Source: Competibacter_A sp037045535 | Lineage (GTDB): Bacteria; Pseudomonadota; Gammaproteobacteria; Competibacterales; Competibacteraceae | Reading direction: 5' to 3' | Assembly: GCA_037045535.1 (NCBI GenBank) | Contig: JBAOHI010000094.1 | Location: forward strand, 124,001-188,000 | DNA: 64,000 nucleotides | Shown: positions 57,261 through 64,000 of the stretch, in pieces | Layout: every line of letters begins with the position of its first letter | Position numbering within the stretch: the stretch's first letter is position 1 | Notes under the pieces: generated by a model | The model's input: only the letters and a program-made list of their open reading frames with translations | Told to the model about the DNA's origin: nothing | The model's database searches: none | Position numbers and translations under genes: made by a program

Positions 57261-58370
57261 ATGGGATTATGGGACAAGTTGCTCGGTGAATTCGTCGATG
57301 TCATCCAATGGACGGACGACTCCAACGATACCCTGGTGTACCGCTTTGAGCGTCAGGGCAACGAAATCAAGTACGGCGCCAAGCTGACGGTGCGCGAGGG
57401 GCAGGTCGCGGTGTTCGTCAACGAAGGCCAGCTTGCCGACACCTTTCAGCCGGGCATGTACGAGCTGAAAACCAACAACCTGCCGATCCTCTCGACCTTG
57501 CAGGCGTGGCAACACGGTTTCGAAAGCCCGTTTAAGGCCGAGGTGTATTTCTTCAGCACGCGTCGCTTCACCGACCTCAAGTGGGGCACGCAAAATCCGG
57601 TCATGCTGCGCGATCCCGAATTCGGGCCGATTCGGTTGCGGGCCTTTGGCAGCTACGCGATTCGGGTCAAGGATGCGCCGGCCTTCCTGCGCGAGATCGT
57701 CGGTACCGACGGCCGCTTCACCACCGACGAAATCACCAACCAGTTGCGCAACATGATCGTGTCGCGCTTCACCAACACCCTCGGCCAGTCGAAGATTCCG
57801 GCCCTGGATTTGGCGGGCAACTACGATCAGCTCGGTCAGTTTCTGCTGCAACGGATCGCTCCGGAATTCGAGGCGGTGGGACTGGAACTCACCAACTTTC
57901 TGGTCGAAAACATTTCGCTGCCGAAGGAAGTCGAAGCCGCCCTGGACAAACGCAGCAGCATGGGTATCGTCGGCAATCTCGACCAATACACCCAGTTCCA
58001 AGCGGCGGAAGCCATGCGCGATGCCGCCGCCAACCCGAGCGGCGGCTCCGAGGCGATGAACATGGGATTAGGGCTGGCGATGGCTCAGCGATTGAGCGAG
58101 ACGCTGGCCCGTCCTGCCCAGCCGGCACCGCAACCGGCACCGGCGGCCCCTCCACCCCTACCCACCGCCAGCCGCTATTTCGTGGCGGTGAACAACCAGC
58201 AGGCTGGACCGTTTGGTATGGACGAACTGCAACAGCAGGCACAAAACGGTCAACTGACCCGCACCACCCTGGTGTGGACCCAAGGCATGGCTAACTGGAC
58301 TCCGGCAGGCGAAGTCATGGAGTTAAATACGCTCTTCGCCAACATGCCACCTCCCTTACCCGGCGCTTGA
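57261..58370 (+). CDS. SPFH-domain protein with C-terminal GYF_2 domain
   Basis: A 369-residue protein. The SPFH/band-7-like domain (about 20-235; VREGQVAVFVNEGQ, YEL, ENISLPKEVEAAL) resembles the YdjI or 'virion core' group that partners TelA-type proteins. A Pro/Ala-rich linker (about 275-295) joins it to a GYF_2 domain (about 298-345; FVAVNNQQAGPFGMDEL, TLVWTQGMANWTPA). There is no transmembrane helix. It probably forms membrane-associated oligomers. The TGATCATG junction with telA leaves two bases between genes. Confidence 0.9.
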   Translation: MGLWDKLLGEFVDVIQWTDDSNDTLVYRFERQGNEIKYGAKLTVREGQVAVFVNEGQLADTFQPGMYELKTNNLPILSTLQAWQHGFESPFKAEVYFFSTRRFTDLKWGTQNPVMLRDPEFGPIRLRAFGSYAIRVKDAPAFLREIVGTDGRFTTDEITNQLRNMIVSRFTNTLGQSKIPALDLAGNYDQLGQFLLQRIAPEFEAVGLELTNFLVENISLPKEVEAALDKRSSMGIVGNLDQYTQFQAAEAMRDAAANPSGGSEAMNMGLGLAMAQRLSETLARPAQPAPQPAPAAPPPLPTASRYFVAVNNQQAGPFGMDELQQQAQNGQLTRTTLVWTQGMANWTPAGEVMELNTLFANMPPPLPGA

Positions 58371-58442
58371 ACGGTTCGATCAAGCGAACATTGATTCTTC
58401 GCAACTCACTTTTCGCACAACCAAAGACCACAGGAGATCGTC

Positions 58443-58874
58443 ATGGGATTATTTGATTTCGTCATCAATCAGGGGAAAAAGCTGTTCGGCGCGGGCGACG
58501 ATCCCGCCGAGAAGATCAAACAGGAGATCGAAGCCGCCAATCCCGGCATCAAGAATCTGAACGTCGAATTCAAGGACGGCGAAGTCAAGCTTTCCGGAGA
58601 GGCAGCCAGCGCCGAGGCCATGGAAAAAGCCGTTTTGATGGCAGGCAATGTCCAGGGCGTGGCAAAGGTGTCAGCGGATCAGGTACAGGCCCCGCCACAG
58701 GCAGACAAGGTGGAGTATTACACCATCCAGTCGGGCGACAACCTGTCGGCCATCGCCAAAAAATTCCTCGGTAGCGCCTCCGCCTATCCCAAAATTTTCG
58801 AGGCCAACCGAGAAGTCATCAAGGATCCCGACAAGATTTATGTCGGCCAGAAAATCCGCATTCCGCTGGGCTGA
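58443..58874 (+). CDS. BON-LysM protein, Kbp/YgaU type
   Basis: A 143-residue protein with an N-terminal MGLFDFVINQGKKLF motif, a BON domain (about 20-85) and a LysM domain (about 92-143; YYTIQSGDNLSAIAKKFLG, IRIPLG). The order and length match E. coli Kbp (YgaU), a cytoplasmic potassium-binding protein. There is no signal peptide, which fits. AGGAGA lies five to six bases upstream. It belongs to the TelA-SPFH gene set. Confidence 0.92.
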   Translation: MGLFDFVINQGKKLFGAGDDPAEKIKQEIEAANPGIKNLNVEFKDGEVKLSGEAASAEAMEKAVLMAGNVQGVAKVSADQVQAPPQADKVEYYTIQSGDNLSAIAKKFLGSASAYPKIFEANREVIKDPDKIYVGQKIRIPLG

Positions 58875-58939
58875 ATCCCAAGAGAACGCTCCTGCGGGGA
58901 TGATGGCGTCGACAGCCACCCTCCCCGCGGCAATCGAGT

Positions 58940-58945
58940 GGAGGA
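58940..58945 (+). promoter_or_regulatory. Ribosome binding site separated from its gene by the IS
   Basis: GGAGGA at 58940-58945 is followed by TCTA and then the IS630 left end. Removing the element places it nine bases before ATG 59838 of the TerB-like gene, an ideal spacing. It is therefore probably that gene's original ribosome binding site. Confidence 0.7.
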
Positions 58946-58984
58946 TCTATAGCATAACAAAATAGATTTGATTATTATAAACGG

Positions 58985-59353
58985 ATGACCTATTCACTGG
59001 ATTTTCGTCGTAAAGTGCTAGAGGTTCGGGACCGGGACCGGTTATCGATTGCCCAGGTGGCGGAACGTTTTGCGGTAGGGAAAGCGAGCGTGATGCGCTG
59101 GCTGAAGCGGATCGAGCGCAAGCCGTCGGGGTTTCGGCGGCGCAAGCTGGACGTGGAGGCATTGGCGGCGGACCTGCGGGACTATCCGGATGCCTACCAA
59201 TACGAACGGGCGGCGCGGTTGGGGGTCACGCAAAATGCGATTTGTTACGCGCTGAAGAACAAGCTACGGGTTTCCTATAAAAAAAACGCTGGCGCATCCG
59301 CGCGCGGACGCCACCGCGCGGTGTGCCTTTCAAGCCCGTCGGGCGGCGTATGA
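58985..59353 (+). CDS. IS630 transposase, N-terminal frame
   Basis: A 122-residue frame with the Tc1/IS630 helix-turn-helix: MTYSLDFRRKVLEV, SIAQVAERFAVGKASVMRW and a second helix-turn-helix half (YQYERAARLGVTQNAI). Useful similarity ends at SYKK, at an A8 run (59279-59286). The rest is out-of-frame. It binds the element ends; the catalytic part is in the next frame. Confidence 0.85.
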   Translation: MTYSLDFRRKVLEVRDRDRLSIAQVAERFAVGKASVMRWLKRIERKPSGFRRRKLDVEALAADLRDYPDAYQYERAARLGVTQNAICYALKNKLRVSYKKNAGASARGRHRAVCLSSPSGGV

Positions 59354-59810
59354 GGCGGCCGGACGAACACTGGTGTGGATCGACGAGAGCGGGTTTGCCC
59401 AGGACATGCCGCGCCGGTACGGCTATGCCCCCGTCGGGCAGCGCTGCCACGGACGCTGGGACTGGCACGCCAAGGGGCGCACTAAGGTGATCGGTGCCCT
59501 TTGGGGTTCCCAGCTCATCGCCGTCGGCCTTTTTGAATCCAGCGTCAACGCCGAGGTCTTCCTCGCTTGGACCCACCGCGTGCTCCTTCCTCAACTGCCG
59601 CCCGCCGCCGTGATCGTCCTCGATAACGCCGCTTTCCACAAACGCGCCGACGTTCAAAACACCCTTCGCCAAGCCGGCCACACCCTGGAATACCTGCCGC
59701 CTTATTCCCCCGATCTCAATCCCATCGAGCATAAATGGGCGCAGGCCAAAGCCATCCGCAAGCAATCCCTTTGCTCCGTCGACGAACTCTTTCGCTCCAA
59801 TCAAATATGA
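59289..59810 (+). CDS. IS630 transposase, catalytic DDE frame
   Basis: The catalytic half joins the first frame at the A8 run and reads TLAHPRADATARCAF, then LVWIDESGFAQ (first Asp), IVLDNAAFHK (second Asp) and PPYSPDLNPIEHKWAQAK (Glu). All three DDE residues are present. Its first ATG-type start inside the frame is near 59373, but independent translation would lose conserved residues. One fewer A would fuse the frames. Slippage on the A8 run could give an active full-length enzyme of about 275 residues. Confidence 0.83.
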   Translation: MAHPRADATARCAFQARRAAYEAAGRTLVWIDESGFAQDMPRRYGYAPVGQRCHGRWDWHAKGRTKVIGALWGSQLIAVGLFESSVNAEVFLAWTHRVLLPQLPPAAVIVLDNAAFHKRADVQNTLRQAGHTLEYLPPYSPDLNPIEHKWAQAKAIRKQSLCSVDELFRSNQI

Positions 59811-59837
59811 TCACTTTTATTCGATTCTGCTATAAAG

Positions 59838-60719
59838 ATGGATGCAACGCAAATACTGGGCAGTCTGTTAGGCAATAACGCAACATCCTCGGGCTTGGGT
59901 GGCCAGATTCTCGGTCAACTGGTCAGTAGTTTGGCGGGCGGCGCGCAGGGTGGTAGAACCGGCGGCGGCTTGGCCGACATTCTCGGTGGCCTGAGCGGCG
60001 GCGCGCAGGGTGGTAGAACCGGCGGCGGCTTGGCTGACATTTTGAGCAGCTTGACCGGCGGCAGTGCCCCAAGCGGTGGAACCGGTGGCGGCTTGGCCGA
60101 TATCCTCGGCGGTCTCGCAGGTCGCAGCGCAAAGGGTGGAGCCGGCGGTGGCCTGGCGGACATTTTGAGCAGCCTGACTGGGAGTGGCGGAGCGCAAGGA
60201 GGAATCCAAGGCGGCTCCAGCTCAGGATTGCTCGGTGGCTTGGTCATGGCTGCGTTACAAATGTTCGCCCAAGGCAATGGCAGGGCCGGTCAATCGTCGT
60301 TCTCGGGACTGGCCGACACGTTGGCGCCCCGCAGTCAAGGGATATCGACGGTAACCGACGCCACTCAAGCCCATCAACAGGCGTTGGCTCTGGTTAAAGC
60401 CATGATCAATGCCGCCAAGGCCGATGGCCAGATCGATGCCGAGGAGCAACAAAAGATCGTTTCCAAGCTGGTCGATCTCGGCCCCCAGGAAGCGACGTTC
60501 GTCCAGGATGAGCTGAACAAACCGTTAAACTTCGATTTTTTCGCCGACATCACGCAGGATATGGCATTGCAGGTCTACGCCGCATCCCTCATGGCAATCA
60601 ACCTTGATACGCCGGCCGAAAGCCACTACATGCAACAACTCGCGCAAGGTTTGGGCCTGGACCCCCAGATCGTCAACGGCATTCACGCACAATTGGGCTT
60701 GGCGCCACTGTACGGCTGA
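59838..60719 (+). CDS. TerB-like DUF533 protein with Gly-rich repeats
   Basis: A 293-residue protein. The first 130 residues hold four Gly-rich repeats of about 20 residues (GGGLADILGGL or GGGLADILSSL cores). After a short hydrophobic stretch (about 134-145) comes a helical TerB/DUF533 domain (about 175-290; MINAAKADGQIDAEEQQKI, VYAASLMAINLDTPAE), as in YebE. It probably belongs functionally with TelA and Kbp. The IS has removed its ribosome binding site from the start, so expression may be reduced. Confidence 0.85.
   Translation: MDATQILGSLLGNNATSSGLGGQILGQLVSSLAGGAQGGRTGGGLADILGGLSGGAQGGRTGGGLADILSSLTGGSAPSGGTGGGLADILGGLAGRSAKGGAGGGLADILSSLTGSGGAQGGIQGGSSSGLLGGLVMAALQMFAQGNGRAGQSSFSGLADTLAPRSQGISTVTDATQAHQQALALVKAMINAAKADGQIDAEEQQKIVSKLVDLGPQEATFVQDELNKPLNFDFFADITQDMALQVYAASLMAINLDTPAESHYMQQLAQGLGLDPQIVNGIHAQLGLAPLYG
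59935..60180 (+). repeat. Four 60-base repeats coding GGGLADIL units
   Basis: Four tandem units of 60-63 bases. The first two share the block GGCGCGCAGGGTGGTAGAAC exactly (59940 and 60000). Units alternate in ending ILGGL or ILSSL. They lie in the N-terminal half of the TerB-like gene and keep the frame. Confidence 0.8.
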
Positions 60720-60746
60720 AGCGGGGAACACCCGCTGCACGATAGC

Positions 60747-60783
60747 GGGTGGGAATGCGCCTCTTCACAGCGTGTTCCCACCC
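60747..60783. terminator. Hairpin between convergent genes
   Basis: GGGTGGGAA (60747-60755) pairs with TTCCCACCC (60775-60783) around a 19-base loop, in the gap between the TerB-like gene and fpr. There is no strong T-run on the plus side, so it may be a weak bidirectional terminator. A second dyad, ACCCGC/GCGGGT, lies just before it. Confidence 0.5.
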
Positions 60784-60793
60784 GATCTCCGCT

Positions 60794-61570
60794 TTATTTC
60801 TCAACGAAAGCCCGCTCGATCACGTAATCGCCCGGCTCGCCGATATGGGGCGATATCTTGAAACCGCGAGCGTTCAGCAGCGTGCAAGTATCCTTCAGCA
60901 AGCCCGGACTGCCGCAGATCATCGCTCGATCATGCTGGGGGTCGAGCGGCGGCAATCCAAGATCCTCGAACAATTTGCCGCTTTCAATCAGATGGGTCAA
61001 CCGACCCCGATTGTGGAAAGGATCGCGCGTCACAGTGGGATAGTAGATCAGCTTCTCACGAACCAGCTCGCCCAAAAACTCGTTGACTGGCAGCTCATGG
61101 GCGATGAAATCGGCATAGGCCAGCTCGCTGACGTGACGGACGCCGTGCACGAGCACGACCTGTTCGAAACGCTCGTAGGTGTCGGGATCTTTGATGATGC
61201 TCAGAAACGGCGCCAAGCCGGTGCCGGAGCCGAGCAGGAAAAGTCGCTTGCCGGGTAGCAAATCGTCGATCACCAGCGTCCCCACCGGCTTGCGACCGAC
61301 CAGAATCGAATCACCCTCCTCCAGGTGTTGCAGCCGCGAGGTGAGCGGACCGTTGCTCACCTTGATACTGAAAAATTCCAGGTGATCTTCGTAGTTGGCG
61401 CTGGCGATGCTGTAGGCCCGCATCAGCGGACGACCATCCACTTCCAGGCCGATCATGACGAAATGACCGTTACGGAAGCGGAGTCCCGGATCGCGGGTGG
61501 TTTTAAAGCTAAACAGCGCGTCGTTCCAGTGATGGACGCTTAGGACATGCTCGGTGTTAAAGGCATTCAT
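60794..61570 (-). CDS. fpr: Ferredoxin/flavodoxin-NADP reductase
   Basis: A 258-residue FAD enzyme of the bacterial Fpr class. The FAD motif RAYSIASANYED, phosphate-binding LFLLGSGTGLAPFLSI and NADP-side MICGSPGLLKDT are present, with the C-terminal FVEK typical of subclass I reductases. It moves electrons between NADPH and ferredoxin or flavodoxin and takes part in oxidative-stress repair. The DUF4921 gene ends 30 bases upstream on the same strand. Confidence 0.95.
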   Translation of the reverse strand: MNAFNTEHVLSVHHWNDALFSFKTTRDPGLRFRNGHFVMIGLEVDGRPLMRAYSIASANYEDHLEFFSIKVSNGPLTSRLQHLEEGDSILVGRKPVGTLVIDDLLPGKRLFLLGSGTGLAPFLSIIKDPDTYERFEQVVLVHGVRHVSELAYADFIAHELPVNEFLGELVREKLIYYPTVTRDPFHNRGRLTHLIESGKLFEDLGLPPLDPQHDRAMICGSPGLLKDTCTLLNARGFKISPHIGEPGDYVIERAFVEK

Positions 61571-61600
61571 GCATGGCTCGATCGAAAAGGGTCATTCCCG

Positions 61601-63019
61601 CTAGCCACCGGACAACGGCGGAAACTCGGGGTGATCGGATTGTTGTTGTCGTACCGCCGGATTGTACCTGAGACAATTCGGTACGCAGGGGCATTCGGTG
61701 GCAATCTTCATCATCGGCGCGATCCGGCCTTGAGCTCTTAGCTGAAACAACCGTGGCACCACCCGGTCGCGCAAACTCTCAGGGTCGAGGGTGTTGACAT
61801 AAATCTTGGTGCCGCCCTCGAAACCGGCCGGTGTGGATACCCGCCACTTGATCAATACCCGCCACGGCATGGGCACGTCCACATCGGGCGGTTTGTGGTA
61901 CCACTCCTCATTGCAGGGCACATCGGTGCCCGTGGCGGCATGGCAGGCATGAATCAAATCGGACATGCCGCGCAGTTCTTCCGGAGAGTGGTTCCACGGT
62001 TGGCTGCGCTCGCTTTTGGAGAAAATCTCCAGAGTGGGGAAGCGGTGGCCAAAACCGGCATAGGCGATCGCGTAATCGTTTTCGGCCACTACCAGGTTCC
62101 GGTAAGCGGCGAAGTTGATGGCGGCCTCATTATAGAGATTGGGATTGGCCCGAACCCGCTGCAACTCCATTTCATTCTGGTTGCCGCGCTCGTCGATGGC
62201 AACCAGTTGCTTGTGCAGATGGTCGAAAGAGGCACCGGCGGGTTTCAGCCAGTTCTGAAACACCGCGACATAGCGAACGTAGCGATTATTGACGTAAATA
62301 TCGCGCATCGCATCGATGGTGAAGCGCAGATATTGGTAGTGTTCCTCGGGAGTCAGGGTTCCAGAAGAAGCCAGTTGATCATCATGGGTAGCGCCGTCGA
62401 TAAAATGGCGCCGGGCGACGATCAGTTCGTGGCCACCACCGAAAAAAGCGTTAGCGAACTGCAAGCGCTCGTCCACCGACATCCGCTCCCAGGCCGATTC
62501 ATCGAACCCGGCGGCCTTCAACCGTTGCTCGGACATCCTGAGAACGTGCTGGCGCCCCGATTCGGAGGCCAGATAGTTACGTTTGTGCAGCTCGACGGCA
62601 TCCGGCAGCCGATAGCCAAAGTTTTTCCGCCAATAGTCGAAGGAAATGATTTCGAACAGGTTGGGCAGGCGCCGAAATTCGGCGACCGTATCGAACACGG
62701 CATCGGCCAGGAGATGGCGCAGGGTGATGTATTTATCGTCGGTTTTGACCAGCCGCGCCTTTTCGGGTGGCGTGTCCAGATACAGCCGAGCACAGAAGGC
62801 GCAATGGGCGTCGGTTCGGGTCCGGTCGAGAGGAACGGGATTGGGGGGCTTTATGCCGAGCGGACGATTGCCGCGACCAGGAACAGTCCATACTTCCGTC
62901 CCTGTGAACGGATTGACCTGTTTGATGGTCCCGTCTGCCATCCGCATCAGATAATTAGATTCGGGAATGGTCTGCGGCAACATGATAAATTTGGCCTCGT
63001 CGTGGGTCAGTGCTTCCAT
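61601..63019 (-). CDS. DUF4921 protein, galactose-1-phosphate uridylyltransferase-like
   Basis: A 472-residue protein of the GalT-like HIT superfamily known as DUF4921. The start MEALTHDEAKFIMLPQTIP and the zinc-type pair AHCAFC are visible, and the active-site region reads GASFDHLHKQLVAID, corresponding to the HxHxQ-like loop with only part of the histidines. A late CPCVPNCL cluster may bind metal. Nucleotidyl transfer is suggested by fold but no substrate is known. It lies upstream of fpr in the same direction. Confidence 0.82.
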   Translation of the reverse strand: MEALTHDEAKFIMLPQTIPESNYLMRMADGTIKQVNPFTGTEVWTVPGRGNRPLGIKPPNPVPLDRTRTDAHCAFCARLYLDTPPEKARLVKTDDKYITLRHLLADAVFDTVAEFRRLPNLFEIISFDYWRKNFGYRLPDAVELHKRNYLASESGRQHVLRMSEQRLKAAGFDESAWERMSVDERLQFANAFFGGGHELIVARRHFIDGATHDDQLASSGTLTPEEHYQYLRFTIDAMRDIYVNNRYVRYVAVFQNWLKPAGASFDHLHKQLVAIDERGNQNEMELQRVRANPNLYNEAAINFAAYRNLVVAENDYAIAYAGFGHRFPTLEIFSKSERSQPWNHSPEELRGMSDLIHACHAATGTDVPCNEEWYHKPPDVDVPMPWRVLIKWRVSTPAGFEGGTKIYVNTLDPESLRDRVVPRLFQLRAQGRIAPMMKIATECPCVPNCLRYNPAVRQQQSDHPEFPPLSGG

Positions 63020-63050
63020 GCAAGGGAAACAAAGAAGGATCGTGCGGTAT

Positions 63051-63404
63051 TTACAGCGTCGAAGGAGCAGGCGGTTGGGCCAGCCGATATCGCAAAGGTT
63101 CCGTGCTGCGGATATGGTCGTTTAGCCTGTCCATCGACTCCTGGGGCGCTTCCGACCAGCGGTGTTCATGGTCGCCGGGATCCAGCGACTGCCAAGCCAC
63201 CACCTGCCCGGCATAGTCGAGCGTCAACAAATGCCGGAACGACTCCATCTCCGACTTATTGCCTCGCTTGAAGTAGCGGTAGGGATCGATACCGGACCAG
63301 AGCAAAACGCCCACTTCATCGGTCGGTTCACCGACATAGCCAACAATTCGAAACGGATCATCGAACACCAGGCGAGGTCTCGAAGAAGGGGTATCATCAT
63401 TCAT
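63051..63404 (-). CDS. Small protein of unknown function
   Basis: A 117-residue acidic protein starting at ATG 63404 with GGAGG eight bases upstream. It has no signal peptide or membrane helix. The segment FRIVGYVGEPTDEVGVLLWSG and an aromatic, polar C-terminal half suggest a compact cytoplasmic fold. It ends 31 bases before the DUF4921 gene on the same strand, so the three genes to fpr may form one transcript. No family is recognised. Confidence 0.7.
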   Translation of the reverse strand: MNDDTPSSRPRLVFDDPFRIVGYVGEPTDEVGVLLWSGIDPYRYFKRGNKSEMESFRHLLTLDYAGQVVAWQSLDPGDHEHRWSEAPQESMDRLNDHIRSTEPLRYRLAQPPAPSTL

Positions 63405-63638
63405 GACAGGTGCCTCCGAGGCATAACCGAATCATAATAAAGTGTAGACTAGGGTCACAGCGTCGTACCAATAACTCCTCAGCAAGCCTCCAAGCGGAAA
63501 GAACGCCGCACGGTGGGCGGACACCGCTTCCATGACATGCGCATAATATTTAGTATCACCTCAGTAGCAGCATCTAGAGACGCCGATGGCAAGCCCGCCC
63601 CTCCTCCATAACCGAACAGGCATTTCCCGTGGAACTTC

Positions 63639-64000
63639 CTACCGGTCGGCCGACAGCGTAGCTCTGTGACCGGCCCGCCGGTAGACCGTTCCGGTGAAGA
63701 TCGCGAGCAGGGTCGATCCGCTGCGTACTTCCACTTGATACACCGCCGTACTCCGTCCCAAATGCACTTCCGTCGCCCGTGCTTCCACTTCTGCGTTGAC
63801 CTGGCTGGGTTGCAGATATTCGATATGTGCGGCAAGCGCGACAGCCAGGATCCCGTGCGAATTGGAGGCAAGCGCGAAGGCAGCATCGGCCACCGAATAT
63901 AGAAAACCACCGTGCGCCGATCCCCAGCTATTGAGAAACTCTGGCCGGATGGTACCCCACACCCGCGCCTGGCCGGGCGCCGGAACTTCGGCCTGTAGGC
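63639..64000 (-). CDS. PaaI-type hotdog thioesterase, cut by the window edge
   Basis: The frame runs off the right edge without a stop, so the N-terminus is missing; the visible part is about 120 residues. The hotdog active-site region NSWGSAHGGFLYSVADAAFALASNS contains the Asn, His-Gly-Gly and Asp of the PaaI family. It hydrolyses acyl-CoA thioesters, in PaaI those of phenylacetate breakdown. No paa genes are visible. A 234-base gap without a gene separates it from the next gene. Confidence 0.85.
   Translation of the reverse strand, partial: LQAEVPAPGQARVWGTIRPEFLNSWGSAHGGFLYSVADAAFALASNSHGILAVALAAHIEYLQPSQVNAEVEARATEVHLGRSTAVYQVEVRSGSTLLAIFTGTVYRRAGHRATLSADR

Larger units (their letters stand above)
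58948..59834 (+). mobile_element. IS630-family insertion sequence
   Basis: An element of about 885 bases. Its ends are imperfect inverted repeats: TATAGCA at 58948-58954 pairs with the complement of TGCTATA at 59828-59834, and partial matching continues for about 28 bases. The flanks are TA, the target that IS630 elements duplicate. The inside holds two transposase frames in different phases. It is inserted between the BON-LysM and TerB-like genes. Confidence 0.88.

Noticed and set aside
61895..63271. Plus-strand open frame of 458 codons
   Set aside because: Lies opposite the DUF4921 gene, which has family motifs and consistent neighbours.

Overview
The window is a GC-rich, densely coded chromosomal segment of a Gram-negative bacterium, most likely a gammaproteobacterium. 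Supporting signs are a NarX/NarL nitrate-nitrite two-component pair beside mobB, a PatZ-like acyltransferase, a Kbp/YgaU-type BON-LysM protein, an Fpr-type ferredoxin-NADP reductase and outer-membrane-type proteins. The mix of nitrate sensing, many stand-alone regulators and 48-residue TPR repeats would suit a denitrifying Competibacter-like lineage, but that placement is inference.

Layout. 1-2035: sigma-54 activator. 2219-6317: one giant uncharacterised envelope protein broken by four one-base surpluses. 6364-10662: MacB/LolD-type ABC ATPase, FtsX-type permease and HlyD-type adaptor. 10952-13600: rhomboid protease, ClC antiporter and a decayed aldo/keto reductase tail. 13598-19400: mobB, narL and narX transcribed leftward, a tyrosine recombinase and an MFS carrier. 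19557-21044: cupin, small Cys-rich protein and repeat-rich secreted protein. 21505-24523: PatZ-like protein and a lone receiver. 24643-27536: leftward set of a secreted protein, a heme-binding DUF3365-HAMP sensor and a Ser/Thr kinase. 27836-30340: small ORF, DedA protein and citrate synthase with promoter, leader hairpin and terminator. 30512-32997: alpha/beta hydrolase-TPR gene with several frame breaks.

33197-49798 is the most striking part: a leftward operon of very large genes joined by 4-base stop/start overlaps. The first gene encodes a tandem PgsC/CapC-like membrane protein and the last a HEAT-repeat protein fused to a PgsB/CapB-like Mur ligase. Between them are a large anchored periplasmic protein, a small secreted protein, and a signal-peptide protein with helical repeats and a beta-rich C-terminus. 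I read it as an envelope-spanning machine related to poly-gamma-glutamate capsule synthesis, without CapA, that may have its own outer-membrane exit. A CHASE2-GAF-receiver regulator lies directly upstream (49986-53231).

53279-60719: a cysteine-desulfurase-like enzyme, then XpaC, TelA, SPFH-GYF, BON-LysM and TerB-like genes. An IS630 element sits between the ribosome binding site and start codon of the TerB-like gene. 60794-64000: fpr, a DUF4921 GalT-like protein, a small conserved-looking protein and a PaaI-type thioesterase cut by the window edge.

Every frame disruption I could resolve needs the removal of one surplus base, usually in a homopolymer. This points to insertion-type sequence errors, or, for the IS poly-A tract, slippage.
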